DNA of 64,000 nt from Petunia secreta (Eukaryota > Streptophyta > Magnoliopsida > Solanales > Solanaceae). Under the pieces are notes generated by a model, which saw only the letters and a program-made list of their open reading frames with translations, had not been told where the DNA came from and ran no database searches. Below are positions 14,111-28,959 of the stretch, piece after piece. Made by a program: the position numbers and the translations under genes. Every line of letters begins with the position of its first letter. Position 1 is the first letter of the stretch. Location: assembly GCA_029990175.1 (NCBI GenBank), contig JARKIP010000005.1, positions 35,039,501 to 35,103,500 on the forward strand, given 5' to 3'.

Positions 14111-17100
14111 TCGATTTGTCATTTTAAATTAGCTGAGGGCACACAATCCGAAGTGTCGATTGAGGGTACACAGCCCGATATCGATTTGTCATTTAAATTA
14201 GTAGAGGGAACACAACCGGAAGCGTCGATTGAGGGTACACAGTGCGATATCGATTTGTCATTTTAAATTAGTTGAGGGCACACAACCGGAAGCGTCGATT
14301 GAGGGCACACAGCCTGATATCGATTTGTCATTTTAAATTAGTTGAGGGCACACAACCCGAAGCGTCGATTGAGGGTACACAACCCGATATCTATTTGTTA
14401 TTTTAAATTAGCTGTGGGCTCACAAACCAATGCGTCGATTGAGGGTACACAGCCCGATATCGATTTGTCATTTAAATTAGCTGAGGGCACACAACCCGAA
14501 GCATCGATTGAGGGTACACATCCCGATATCGATTTATCATTTAAATTAGCTGAAGGCACACAACCCGAAGCATCGACTGAGGGTACACTGCCCGATATCG
14601 ATTTGTCATCTAAATTAGCTGAGGCCACACAACCCGGAGTGTTGATTGAGGGTACCCAGCCTGATATCGATTTATCATTTAAATTAGCTGAGGGCACACA
14701 ACCTGAAGTGTCGATTGAGGGGACACAGCCCGATATCGATTTGTCATTTAAATTGGCTAAGCGCACACAACCCGAAGCATCGATACAGAGCCCGATAACG
14801 ATTTGTCATTTTAAATTAGCTTACGGCACATAACCCGAAGCGTTGATTGAGTGTACACAACCCGATATCAATTTGTCATTTTAAATTAGCTGTGGGCTCA
14901 CAACCCAAAGCGTCGATTGAGGGTACACATCCCGAGATCGATTTGTCATTTAAATTAGCTGAGGGAACACAACCTGAAGCGTCGATTGAGGGTACACAGC
15001 CCGATATCGATTTGTCATTTAAATTGGCTGAGCGCACACAACCCGAAGTATCGATACAGAGCCCGATAACGATTTGTCATTTTAAATTAGCTTACGGCAC
15101 ATAACCCGAATTGTCGATTGAGGGTACACAGCCCGATATAGATTTGTCATTTAAATTAGCAGAGGGCATACAACCCGAAGCGTCGATTGAGGGTACACAG
15201 CCCGATATCGATTTATCATTTAATTTAGCTGAGGGCACACAACCGAAGCGTCGATTGAGGGTACACAGCCCGATATCGATTTGTCATTTAAATTAGCTGA
15301 GGGCACACAACCCGAAGTGTCGATTGAGGGTACACCGCCCGATATCGATTTGTCATTTAAATTAGCTGTGGGCACACAACCCGAAGCGTCGATTGAGGCT
15401 ACACAGCACGATATCGATTTGTCATTTTAAATTAGCTGAGGGCACAGAACAGAAAGCGTCGATTGAGGGTACACAGCCCGATATCGATTTGTCATTCTAA
15501 ATTAGCTGAGGGCACACAACCCGAAGTGTCAATTGAGGGTACACAACCCGATATCAATTTGTCATTTTAAATTAGCTGTGGGCTCACAATCCAAAGCGTC
15601 GATTGAGGGTACACAACTCGATATCGATTTGTCATTTAAATTAGCTGAGGGCACACAACCCGAAGCGTCGATTGAGGTTACACAGCCCGATATCGATTTG
15701 TCATTTTAAATTAGCTGAGGGCACACAACCCGAAGCGTCAATTGAGGCTACACAGCCCGATATCGATTTGTCATTTTAAATTAGCTGAGGGCACACAACC
15801 GGAAGCGTCGATTGAGGGTACACAGCCCGATATCGATTTGTCATTTAAATTAGCTGAGGGCACACAACCCGAAGCATCGATTGAGGGTACACATCCCGAT
15901 ATCGATTTGTCATTTAAATTAGCTGAGGGCACACAACCCGAAGCATCGACTGAGGGTACACTAACCGATATCGATTTGTCATCTAAATTAGCTGAAGCCA
16001 CACAACCTGGAGTGTTGATTGAGGGTACCCAGCCTGATATCGATTTATCATTTAAATTAGCTGAGGGTACACAACCTGAAGCTTTGATTGAGGGTACACA
16101 GCCCGATATCGATTTGTCATTTAAATTGGCTGAGCGCACACAACCCGAAGCATCGATACAGAGCCAGATAACGATTTGTCATTTTAAATTAGCTTAGGGC
16201 ACATAACCCGAAGCGTTGATTGAGGGTACACAGCCCGATATCGATTGTCATTTTAAATTAGCTGATGGCACACAACCCGAAGTGTCGATTGAGGGTACGC
16301 TGCACGATATCGATTTGTCATTTAAATTAGCTGAGGGCACACAACCCGAACCGTCGATTGAGGGTACACAGCCCGATATCTATTCGTCATTTAAATTGGC
16401 TGAGCGCACACAACCCGAAGCATCGATACCGGGCCCAATAACAATTTGTCATTTTAAATTAGCTTAGGGCACATAACCCGAAACATTGATTGAGGGTACA
16501 CAGCCCGATATCGATTTGTCATTTTAAATTAGCTGAGGGCACACGACCCGAAGCATCGATTGAGGCTACACAGCCCGATATCGATTTGTCATTTTAAATT
16601 AGCTGAGGGCACACAACCAGAAGAGTCGATTGAGGGTACACAGCCCGATATCGATTTCTCATTTTAAATTAGTTGAGGGCACATAACCCGAAGCGTCGAT
16701 TGAGGGTACACAGCCCGATATCGATTTTTCATTTTAAATTAGCTGAGGGCACACAACCCGAAGCATCGATTGAGGGTACACATCCCGATATCGATTAGTC
16801 ATTTAAATTAGCTGAGGGCACACAACCCGAAGCATCGACTGAGGGTACACTGCCCGATATTGATTTGTCATCTAAATTAGCTGAGGCCACATAACCCGGA
16901 GTATTGATTGAGGGTACCCAGCTTGATATCGATTTATCATTTAAATTAGCTGAGCGCACACAACCTGAAGCGTCGATTGAGGGTACACAGCCCGATATCG
17001 ATTTATCATTTAATTTGGCTGAGCGCACACAACCCGAAGCATCGTTACAGAGCCCGATAACGATTTGTCATTTTAAATTAGCTTACGGCACATAACCCGA

Positions 17101-17587
17101 ATTGTCGATTGAGGGTACACAGCCCGATATAGATTTGTCATTTAAATTAGCAGAGGGCACACAACCCGAAGCGTTTATTGAGGGTACACAGCCCGATATC
17201 GATTTGTCATTTTAAATTAGCTGAGGGCACACAACCCGAAGTGTCGATTGAGGGTACACAGCTCGATATCGATTTGTCATTTAAATTAGCTGAGGGCACA
17301 AAACCTGAAGCGTCGATTGAGGGTACACAGCCCGATATCGATTTGTCATTTAAATTGGCTGAGCGCACACAACCCGTAGCATCGATACAGAGCCCGATAA
17401 CGATTTGTCATTTTAAATTAGCTTACGGCACATAACCCGAATTGTCGATTGAGGGTACACAGCCCGATATAGATTTGTCATTTAAATTAGCAGAGGGCAC
17501 ACAACCGGAAGCGTCGATTGAGGGTACACAGCCCGATATCGATTTGTCATTTTAAATTAGCTTAGGGCACACAACCGGAAGCGTCGA

Positions 17588-20500
17588 TTGAAGGTACACA
17601 GCTCGATATCGATTTGTCATTTTAAATTAGTTGAGGGCACACAACCCAAAGCATCGATTGAGGGTACACAATCCGATATCGATTTGTCATTTAAATTAGC
17701 TGAGGGCACACAACTCGAAGCATCGATTGAGGGTACACATCCCGATATCGATTTGTCTTTTAAATTAGCTGAAGGGACACAACCCGAAGCATCGACTGAG
17801 GGTACACATCCCAATATCGATTTGTCATTTAAATTAGAAGAGGGCACACAACCGGAAGCGTCGATTGAGGATGCACAGCCCGATATCGATTTGTCATTTT
17901 AAATTAGTGGAGGGCACACAACCCGAAGCGTCGATTGAGGGTACACAGCCCGATATCAATTTGTCATTTTAAATTAGCTGTGGGCTCACAACCCAAAGCG
18001 TCGATTGAGGGTACACAGCCCGATATCGATTTGTCATTTAAACTAGCTGAGGGCACACAACCCGAAGCATCGATTGAGGGTACACATCCCGATATCGATT
18101 TGTCATTTAAATTAGCTGAGGGCACACAACCCGAAGCATCGACTGAGGGTACACTGCCCGATATTGATTTGTCATCTAAATTAGCTGAGGCCACACAACC
18201 TGGAGTGTTGATTGAGGGTACCCAGCCTGATATCGATTTATCATTTAAATTAGCTTAGCGCACACTACCTGAAGCGTTGATTGAGGGTACACAGCCCGAT
18301 GTCGATTTGTTATTTAAATTGGCTGAGCGCACACAACCCGAAGCATCGATACAGAGCCCGATAACAATTTATCATTTTAAATTTGCTTGGGGCTCATAAC
18401 CCGAAGCGTTTATTGAGGGTACACAGCCCGATATCGATTTGTCATTTTAAATTAGCTGAGGGCACACAACCCGAAGTGTCGATTGAGGGTACACAGCTCG
18501 ATATCGATTTGTCATTTAAATTAGCTGAGGGCACAAAACCTGAAGCGTCGATTGAGGGTACACAGCCCGATATCGATTTGTCATTTAAATTGGCTGAGCG
18601 CACACAACCCGTAGCATCGATACAGAGCCCGATAACGATTTGTCATTTTAAATTAGCTTACGGCACATAACCCGAATTGTCGATTGAGGGTACACAGCCC
18701 GATATAGATTTGTCATTTAAATTAGCAGAGGGCACACAACCGGAAGCGTCGATTGAGGGTACACAGCCCGATATCGATTTGTCATTTTAAATTAGCTTAG
18801 GGCACACAACCGGAAGCGTCGATTGAAGGTACACAGCTCGATATCGATTTGTCATTTTAAATTAGTTGAGGGCACACAACCCAAAGCATCGATTGAGGGT
18901 ACACAATCCGATATCGATTTGTCATTTAAATTAGCTGAGGGCACACAACCCGAAGCATCGATTGAGGGTACACATCCCGATATCGATTTGTCATTTAAAT
19001 TAGCTGAAGGGACACAACCCGAAGCATCGACTGAGGGTACACATCCCAATATCGATTTGTCATTTAAATTAGAAGAGGGCACACAACCGGAAGCGTCGAT
19101 TGAGGATGCACAGCCCGATATCGATTTGTCATTTTAAATTAGTTGAGGGCACACAACCCGAAGCGTCGATTGAGGGTACAAAGCCCGATATGAATTTGTC
19201 ATTTTAAATTAGCTGTGGGCTCACAACCCAAAGCATCGATTGAGGGTACACAGCCCGATATCGATTTGTCATTTAAATTAGCTGAGGGCACACAACCCGA
19301 AGCATCGATTGAGGGTACATATCCCGATATCGATTAGTCATTTAAATTAGCTGAGGGCACACAACTCGAAGCATCGACTGAGGGTACACTGCCCGATATC
19401 GATTTGTCATCTAAATTAGCTGAGGCCACACAACCCGGAGTGTTGATTGAGGGTACCCAGCCTGATATCGATTTATCATTTAAATTAGCTTAGCGCACAC
19501 AACCTGAAGCGTTGATTGAGGGTACACAGCCCGATGTCGATTTGTCATTTAAATTGGCTGAGCGCACACAACCCGAAGCATCGATACAGAGCCCGATAAC
19601 AATTTATCATTTTAAATTTGCTTGGGGCTCATAACCCGAAGCGTTTATTGAGGGTACACAGCCCGATATCGATTTGTCATTTTAAATTAGCTGAGGGCAC
19701 ACAACCCGAAGTGTCGATTGAGGGTACACAGCTCGATATCGATTTGTCATTTAAATTAGCTGAGGGCACAAAACCTGAAGCGTCGATTGAGGGTACACAG
19801 CCCGATATCGATTTGTCATTTAAATTGGCTGAGCTCACACAACCCGTAGCATCGATACAGAGCCCGATAACGATTTGTCATTTAAAATTAGCTTACGGCA
19901 CATAACCCGAATTGTCGATTGAGGGTACACAGCCCGATATAGATTTGTCATTTAAATTAGCAGAGGGCACACAACCGGAAGCGTCGATTGAGGGTACACA
20001 GCCCGATATCGATTTGTCATTTTAAATTAGCTTAGGGCACACAACCGGAAGAGTCGATTGAGGGTACACAGCTCGATATCGATTTGTCATTTTAAATTAG
20101 TTGAGGCCACACAACCCAAAGCATCGATTGAGGGTACACAACCCGATATCGATTTGTCATTTAAATTAGCTGAGGGCACACAACCCGAAGCATCGATTGA
20201 GGGTACACATCCCGATATCGATTTGTCATTTAAATTAGCTGAAGGCACACAACCCGAAGCATCGACTGAGGGTACACATCCCAATATCGATTTGTCATTT
20301 AAATTAGAAGAGGGCACACAACCGGAAGCGTCGATTGAGGATACACAGCCCGATATCGATTTGTCATTTTAAATTAGTTGAGGGCACACAACCCGAAGCG
20401 TCGATTGAGGGTACACAGCCCGATATCAATTTGTCATTTTAAATTAGCTGTGGGCTCACAACCCAAAGCGTCGATTGAGGGTACACAGCCCGATATCGAT

Positions 20501-23500
20501 TTGTCATTTAAATTAGCTGAGGGCACACAACCCGAAGCATCGATTAAGGGTACACATCCCGATATCGATTTGTCATTTAAATTAGCTGAGGGCACACAAC
20601 CCGAAGCATCGACTGAGGGTACACTACCCGATATTGATTTGTCATCTAAATTAGCTGAGGCCACACAACCCGGAGTGTTGATTGAGGGTACCCAGCCTGA
20701 TATCGATTTATCATTTAAATTAGCTTAGCGCACACAACCTGAAGCGTTGATTGAGGGTACACAGCCCGATGTCGATTTGTCATTTAAATTGGCTGAGCGC
20801 ACACAACCCGAAGCATCGATACAGAGCCCGATAACAATTTATCATTTTAAATTTGCTTGGGGCTCATAACCTGAAGCGTTTATTGAGGGTACACAGCCCG
20901 ATATCGATTTGTCATTTTAAATTAGCTGAGGGCACACAACCCGAAGTGTCGATTGAGGGTACACAGATCGATATCGATTTGTCATTTAAATTAGCTGAGG
21001 GCACAAAACCTGAAGCGTCGATTGAGGGTACACAGCCCGATATCGATTTGTCATTTAAATTGGCTGAGCGCACACAACCCGTAGCATCGATATAGAGCCC
21101 GATAACGATTTGTCATTTTAAATTAGCTTACGGCACATAACCCGAATTGTCGATTGAGGGTACACAGCCCGATATAGATTTGTCATTTAAATTAGCAGAG
21201 GGCACACAACCGGAAGCGTCGATTGAGGGTACACAGCCCGATATCGATTTGTCATTTTAAATTAGCTTAGGGCGCACAACCGGAAGCGTCGATTGAGGGT
21301 ACACAGCTCGATATCGATTTGTCATTTTAAATTAGTTGAGGGCACACAACCCAAAGCATCGATTGAGGGTACACAATCCGATATCGATTTGTCATTTAAA
21401 TTAGCTGAGGGCACACAACCCGAAGCATCGATTGAGGGTACACATCCCGATATCGATTTGTCATTTAAATTAGCTGAAGGGACACAACCCGAAGCATCGA
21501 CTGAGGGTACACATCCCAATATCGATTTGTCATTTAAATTAGAAGAGGGCACACAACCGGAAGCGTCGATTGAGGATACACAGCCCGATATCGATTTGTC
21601 ATTTTAAATTAGTTGAGGGCACACAACCCGAAGCGTCGATTGAGGGTACACAGCCCGATATCAATTTGTCATTTTAAATTAGCTGTGGGCTCACAACCCA
21701 AAGCGTCGATTGAGGGTACACAGCCCGATATCGATTTGTCATTTAAATTAGCTGAGGGCACACAACCCGAAGCATCGATTGAGGGTACACATCCCGATAT
21801 CGATTTGTCATTTAAATTAGCTGAAGGGACACAACCCGAAGCATCGACTGAGGGTACACATCCCAATATCGATTTGTCATTTAAATTAGAAGAGGGCACA
21901 CAACCGGAAGCGTCGATTGAGGATGCACAGCCCGATATCGATTTGTCATTTTAAATTAGTTGAGGGCACACAACCCGAAGCGTCGATTGAGGGTACACAG
22001 CCCGATATGAATTTGTCATTTTAAATTAGCTGTGGGCTCACAACCCAAAGCATCGATTGAGGGTACACAGCCCGATATCGATTTGTCATTTAAATTAGCT
22101 GAGGGCACACAACCCGAAGCATCGATTGAGGGTACATATCCCGATATCGATTAGTCATTTAAATTAGCTGAGGGCACACAACTCGAAGCATCGACTGAGG
22201 GTACACTGCCCGATATCGATTTGTCATCTAAATTAGCTGAGGCCACACAACCCGGAGTGTTGATTGAGGGTACCCAGCTTGATATCGATTTATCATTTAA
22301 ATTAGCTTAGCGCACACAACCTGAAGCGTTGATTGAGGGTACACAGCCCGATGTCGATTTGTCATTTAAATTGGCTGAGCGCACACAACCCGAAGCATCG
22401 ATACAGAGCCCGATAACAATTTATCATTTTAAATTTGCTTGGGGCTCATAACCCGAAGCGTTTATTGAGGGTACACAGCCCGATATCGATTTGTCATTTT
22501 AAATTAGCTGAGGGCACACAACCCGAAGTGTCGATTGAGGGTACACAGCTCGATATCGATTTGTCATTTAAATTAGCTGAGGGCACAAAACCTGAAGCGT
22601 CGATTGAGGGTACACAGCCCGATATCGATTTGTCATTTAAATTGGCTGAGCGCACACAACCCGTAGCATCGATACAGAGCCCGATAACGATTTGTCATTT
22701 AAAATTAGCTTACGGCACATAACCCGAATTGTCGATTGAGGGTACACAGCCCGATATAGATTTGTCATTTAAATTAGCAGAGGGCACACAACCGGAAGCG
22801 TCGATTGAGGGTACACAGCCCGATATCGATTTGTCATTTTAAATTAGCTTAGGGCACACAACCGGAAGAGTCGATTGAGGGTACACAGCTCGATATCGAT
22901 TTGTCATTTTAAATTAGTTGAGGCCACACAACCCAAAGCATCGATTGAGGGTACACAACCCGATATCGATTTGTCATTTAAATTAGCTGAGGGCACACAA
23001 CCCGAAGCATCGATTGAGGGTACACATCCCGATATCGATTTGTCATTTAAATTAGCTGAAGGCACACAACCCGAAGCATCGACTGAGGGTACACATCCCA
23101 ATATCGATTTGTCATTTAAATTAGAAGAGGGCACACAACCGGAAGCGTCGATTGAGGATACACAGCCCGATATCGATTTGTCATTTTAAATTAGTTGAGG
23201 GCACACAACCCGAAGCGTCGATTGAGGGTACACAGCCCGATATCAATTTGTCATTTTAAATTAGCTGTGGGCTCACAACCCAAAGCGTCGATTGAGGGTA
23301 CACAGCCCGATATCGATTTGTCATTTAAATTAGCTGAGGGCACACAACCCGAAGCATCGATTAAGGGTACACATCCCGATATCGATTTGTCATTTAAATT
23401 AGCTGAGGGCACACAACCCGAAGCATCGACTGAGGGTACACTGCCCGATATTGATTTGTCATCTAAATTAGCTGAGGCCACACAACCCGGAGTGTTGATT

Positions 23501-25690
23501 GAGGGTACCCAGCCTGATATCGATTTATCATTTAAATTAGCTTAGCGCACACAACCTGAAGCGTTGATTGAGGGTACACAGCCCGATGTCGATTTGTCAT
23601 TTAAATTGGCTGAGCGCACACAACCCGAAGCATCGATACAGAGCCCGATAACAATTTATCATTTTAAATTTGCTTGGGGCTCATAACCTGAAGCGTTTAT
23701 TGAGGGTACACAGCCCGATATCGATTTGTCATTTTAAATTAGCTGAGGGCACACAACCCGAAGTGTCGATTGAGGGTACACAGATCGATATCGATTTGTC
23801 ATTTAAATTAGCTGAGGGCACAAAACCTGAAGCGTCGATTGAGGGTACACAGCCCGATATCGATTTGTCATTTAAATTGGCTGAGCGCACACAACCCGTA
23901 GCATCGATATAGAGCCCGATAACGATTTGTCATTTTAAATTAGCTTACGGCACATAACCCGAATTGTCGATTGAGGGTACACAGCCCGATATAGATTTGT
24001 CATTTAAATTAGCAGAGGGCACACAACCGGAAGCGTCGATTGAGGGTACACAGCCCGATATCGATTTGTCATTTTAAATTAGCTTAGGGCGCACAACCGG
24101 AAGCGTCGATTGAGGGTACACAGCTCGATATCGATTTGTCATTTTAAATTAGTTGAGGGCACACAACCCAAAGCATCGATTGAGGGTACACAATCCGATA
24201 TCGATTTGTCATTTAAATTAGCTGAGGGCACACAACCCGAAGCATCGATTGAGGGTACACATCCCGATATCGATTTGTCATTTAAATTAGCTGAAGGGAC
24301 ACAACCCGAAGCATCGACTGAGGGTACACATCCCAATATCGATTTGTCATTTAAATTAGAAGAGGGCACACAACCGGAAGCGTCGATTGAGGATACACAG
24401 CCCGATATCGATTTGTCATTTTAAATTAGTTGAGTGCACACAACCCGAAGCGTCGATTGAGGGTACACAGCCCGATATCAATTTGTCATTTTAAATTAGC
24501 TGTGGGCTCACAACCCAAAGCGTCGATTGAGGGTACACAGCCCGATATCGATTTGTCATTTAAATTAGCTGAGGGCACACAACCCGAAGCATCGATTGGG
24601 GGTACACATCCCGATATCGATTTGTCATTTAAATTAGCTGAAGGCACACAACCCGAAGCATCGACTGAGGGTACACATCCCAATATCGATTTGTCATTTA
24701 AATTAGAAGAGGGCACACAACCGGAAGCGTCGATTGAGGATACACAGTCCGATATCGATTTGTCATTTTAAATTAGTTGAGGGCACACAACCCGAAGCGT
24801 CGATTGAGGGTACACAGCCCGATATCAATTTGTCATTTTAAATTAGCTGTGGGCTCACAACCCAAAGCGTCGATTGAGGGTACACAGCCCGATATCGATT
24901 TGTCATTTAAATTAGCTGAGGGCACACAACCCGAAGCATCGATTAAGGGTACACATCCCGATATCGATTTGTCATTTAAATTAGCTAGGGCACACAACCC
25001 GAAGCATCGACTGAGGGTACACTGCCCGATATTGATTTGTCATCTAAATTAGCTGAGGCCACACAACCCGGAGTGTTGATTGAGGGTACCCAGCCTGATA
25101 TCGATTTATCATTTAAATTAGCTTAGCGCACACAACCTGAAGCGTTGATTGAGGGTACACAGCCCGATGTCGATTTGTCATTTAAATTGGCTGAGCGCAC
25201 ACAACCCGAAGCATCGATACAGAGCCCGATAACAATTTATCATTTTAAATTTGCTTGGGGCTCATAACCCAAAGCGTTCATTGAGGGTACACAGCCCGAT
25301 ATCGATTTGTCATTTTAAATTAGCTGAGGGCACACAACCCGAAGTGTCGATTGAGGGTACACAGCTCGATATCGATTTGTCATTTAAATTAGCTGAGGGC
25401 ACAAAACCTGAAGCGTCGATTGAGGGTACACAGCCCGATATCGATTTGTCATTTAAATTGGCTGAGCCCACACAACCCGTAGCATCGATACAGAGCCCGA
25501 TAACGATTTGTCATTTTAAATTAGCTTACGGCACATAACCCGAATTGTCGATTGAGGGTACACAGCCCGATATAGATTTGTCATTTAAATTAGAAGAGGG
25601 CACACAACCGGAAGCGTCGATTGAGGGTACACAGCCCGATATCGATTTGTCATTTTAAATTAGCTTAGGGCACACAACCGGAAGCGTCGA
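17588..25690. repeat. Higher-order repeat, 1235-bp unit (about 18 monomers)
   Basis: The same ordered series of monomer types starts at 17588, 18823, 20058, 21293, 22875 and 24110. Spacing is 1235 bp, except that the units starting at 21293 and 24110 are 347 bp (five monomers) longer. Marker variants recur once per unit. Examples are TAGAAGAGGGCACAC, AATTTGCTTGGGGCTCATAA, CCCGATGTCGATTTG, CCCGTAGCATCG and the KpnI-containing GGTACCCAGCC monomer next to a TCATCTAAATTAG monomer. A related arrangement continues, less regularly, to about 33 kb and after 38902. Confidence 0.88.
19138..24771. repeat. Second-level duplication, 2817-bp period
   Basis: About 19138-21954 is repeated as about 21955-24771. 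Both copies hold two 1235-bp units plus the extra 347-bp five-monomer block. Shared private changes include GATATGAATTTG (19189/22006), CATTTAAAATTAGCTTACGG (19880/22697), ATTAAGGGTACACATCCC (20544/23361) and ACACAGATCGATATCG (20963/23780). This shows duplication of an already formed higher-order block. Confidence 0.85.
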
Positions 25691-28600
25691 TTGAGGGTAC
25701 ACAGCTCGATATCGATTTGTCATTTTAAATTAGTTGAGGGCACACAACCCTAAGCATCGATTGAGGGTACACAATCCGATATCGATTTATCATTTAAATT
25801 AGCTGAGGGCACACAACCCGAAGCATCGATTGAGGGTACACATCCCGATATCGATTTGTCATTTAAATTAGCTGAGGGCACACAACCCGAAGCATCGACT
25901 GAGGGTACACCGCCCGATATTGATTTGTCATCTAAATTAGCTGAGGCCACACAACCCGGAGTGTTGATTGAGGGTACCCAGCCTGATATCAATTTATCAT
26001 TTAAATTAGCTTAGCGCACACTACCTGAAGCGTTGATTGAGGGTACACAGCCCGATGTCGATTTGTTATTTAAATTGGCTGAGCGCACACAACCCGAAGC
26101 ATCGATACAGAGCCCGATAACAATTTATCATTTTAAATTTGCTTGGGGCTCATAACCCGAAGCGTTTATTGAGGGTACACAGCCCGATATCGATTTGTCA
26201 TTTTAAATTAGCTGAGGGCACACAACCGGAAGCGTCGATTGAGGGTACAAATCCCGATATCGATTTGTCATTTTAAATTAGCTTAGGGCACACAACCGGA
26301 AGCGTCGATTGAGGATACACAGCCCGATATCGATTTGTCATTTTAAATTAGTTGAGGGCACACAACCCGAAGCGTCGATTGAGGGTACACAGCCCGATAT
26401 CAATTTGTCATTTTAAATTAGCTGTGGGCTCACAACCCAAAGCGTCGATTGAGGGTACACAGCCCGATATCGATTTGTCATTTAAATTAGCTGAGGGCAC
26501 ACAACCCGAAGCATCGATTGAGGGTACACATCCCGATATCGATTTGTCATTTAAATTAGCTGAGGGCACACAACCCGAAGCATCGACTGAGGGTACACTG
26601 CCCGATATTGATTTGTCATCTAAATTAGCTGAGGCCACACAACCCGGAGTGTTGATTGAGGGTACCCAGCCTGATATCGATTTATCATTTAAATTAGCTT
26701 AGCGCACACAACCTGAAGCGTTGATTGAGGGTACACAGCCCGATGTCGATTTGTCATTTAAATTGGCTGAGCGCACACAACCCGAAGCATCGATACAGAG
26801 CCCGATAACAATTTATCATTTTAAATTTGCTTGGGGCTCATAACCCGAAGCGTTTATTGAGGGTACACAGCCCGATATCGATTTGTCATTTTAAATTAGC
26901 TGAGGGCACACAACCCGAAGTGTCGATTGAGGGTACCCAGCTCGATATCGATTTGTCATTTAAATTAGCTGACGGCACAAAACCTGAAGCGTCGATTGAG
27001 GGTACACACCCCGATATCGATTTGTCATTTAAATTGGCTGAGCGCACACAACCCGTAGCATCGATACAGAGCCCGATAACGATTTGTCATTTTAAATTAG
27101 ATGTGGGCTCACAACCCAAAGCGTCGATTGAGGGTACACAGCCCGATATCGATTTGTCATTTAAATTAGCTGAGGGCACACAACCCGAAGCATCGATTGA
27201 GGGTACACATCCCGATATCGATTTGTCATTTAAATTAGCTGAGGGCACACAACCCGAAGCATCGACTGAGGGTACACTGCCCGATATTGATTTGTCATCT
27301 AAATTAGCTGAGGCCACACAACCCGGAGTGTTGATTGAGGGTACCCAGCCTGATATCGATTTATCATTTAAATTAGCTTAGCGCACACAACCTGAAGCGT
27401 TGATTGAGGGTACACAGCCCGATGTCGATTTGTCATTTAAATTGGCTGAGCGCACACAACCCGAAGCATCGATACAGAGCCCGATAACAATTTATCATTT
27501 TAAATTTGCTTGGGGCTCATAACCCGAAGCGTTTATTGAGGGTACACAGCCCGATATCGATTTGTCATTTTAAATTAGCTGAGGGCACACAACCCGAAGT
27601 GTCGATTGAGGGTACACAGCTCGATATCGATTTGTCATTTAAATTAGCTGAGGGCACAAAACCTGAAGCGTCGATTGAGGGTACACAGCCCAATATCGAT
27701 TTGTCATTTAAATTGGCTGAGCGCACACAACCCGTAGCATCGATACAGAGCCCGATAACGATTTGTCATTTTAAATTAGCTTACGGCACATAACCCGAAT
27801 TGTCGATTGAGGGTACACAGCCCGATATAGATTTGTCATTTAAATTAGCAGAGGGCACACAACCGGAAGCGTCGATTGAGGGTACACAGCCCGATATCGA
27901 TTTGTCATTTTAAATTAGTTTAGGGCACACAACCGGAAGCGTCGATTGAGGGTACACAGCTCGATATCGATTTGTCATTTTAAATTAGTTGAGGCCACAC
28001 AACCCAAAGCATCGATTGAAGGTACACAACCCGATATCGATTTGTCATTTAAATTAGCTGAGGGCACACAACCTGAAGCATCGATTGAGGGTACACATCC
28101 CGATATCGATTTGTCATTTAAATTAGCTGAAGGCACACAACCCGAAGCATCGACTGAGGGTACACATCCCAATATCGATTTGTCATTTAAATTAGAAGAG
28201 GGCACACAACCGGAAGCGTCGATTGAGGATACACAGCCCGATATCGATTTGTCATTTTAAATTAGTTGAGGGCACACAACCCGAAGCGTCGATTGAGGGT
28301 ACACAGCCCGATATCAATTTGTCATTTTAAATTAGCTGTGGGCTCACAACCCAAAGCGTCGATTGAGGGTACACAGCCCGATATCGATTTGTCATTTAAA
28401 TTAGCTGAGGGCACACAACACGAAGCATCGATTGAGGGTACACATCCCGATATCGATTTGTCATTTAAATTAGCTGAGGGCACACAACCCGAAGCATCGA
28501 CTGAGGGTACACTGCCCGATATTGATTTGTCATCTAAATTAGCTGAGGCCACACAACCCGGAGTGTTGATTGAGGGTACCCAGCCCGATATCGATTTATC

Positions 28601-28959
28601 ATTTAAATTAGCTGAGCGCACACAACACGAAGCATCGATACAGAGCCCGATAACAATTTATCATTTTAAATTTGCTTGGGGCACATAACCCGAAGCGTTT
28701 ATTGAGGGTACACAGCCCGATATCGATTTGTCATTTAAATTAGCTGAAGGCACACAACCCGAAGCATCGACTGAGGGTACACATCCCAATATCGATTTGT
28801 CATTTAAATTAGAAGAGGGCACACAACCGGAAGCGTCGATTGAGGATACACAGCCCGATATCGATTTGTCATTTTAAATTAGTTGAGGGCACACAACCCG
28901 AAGCGTCGATTGAGGGTACACAGCCCGATATCAATTTGTCATTTTAAATTAGCTGTGGG

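Noticed and set aside
26827..27381. Long open frame (184 codons) and many similar frames on both strands in the satellite
   Set aside because: They are translations of the 69-bp monomer (23 codons). Most start at non-ATG codons, all stop at four-T monomers, and they appear on both strands with no gene-like context.
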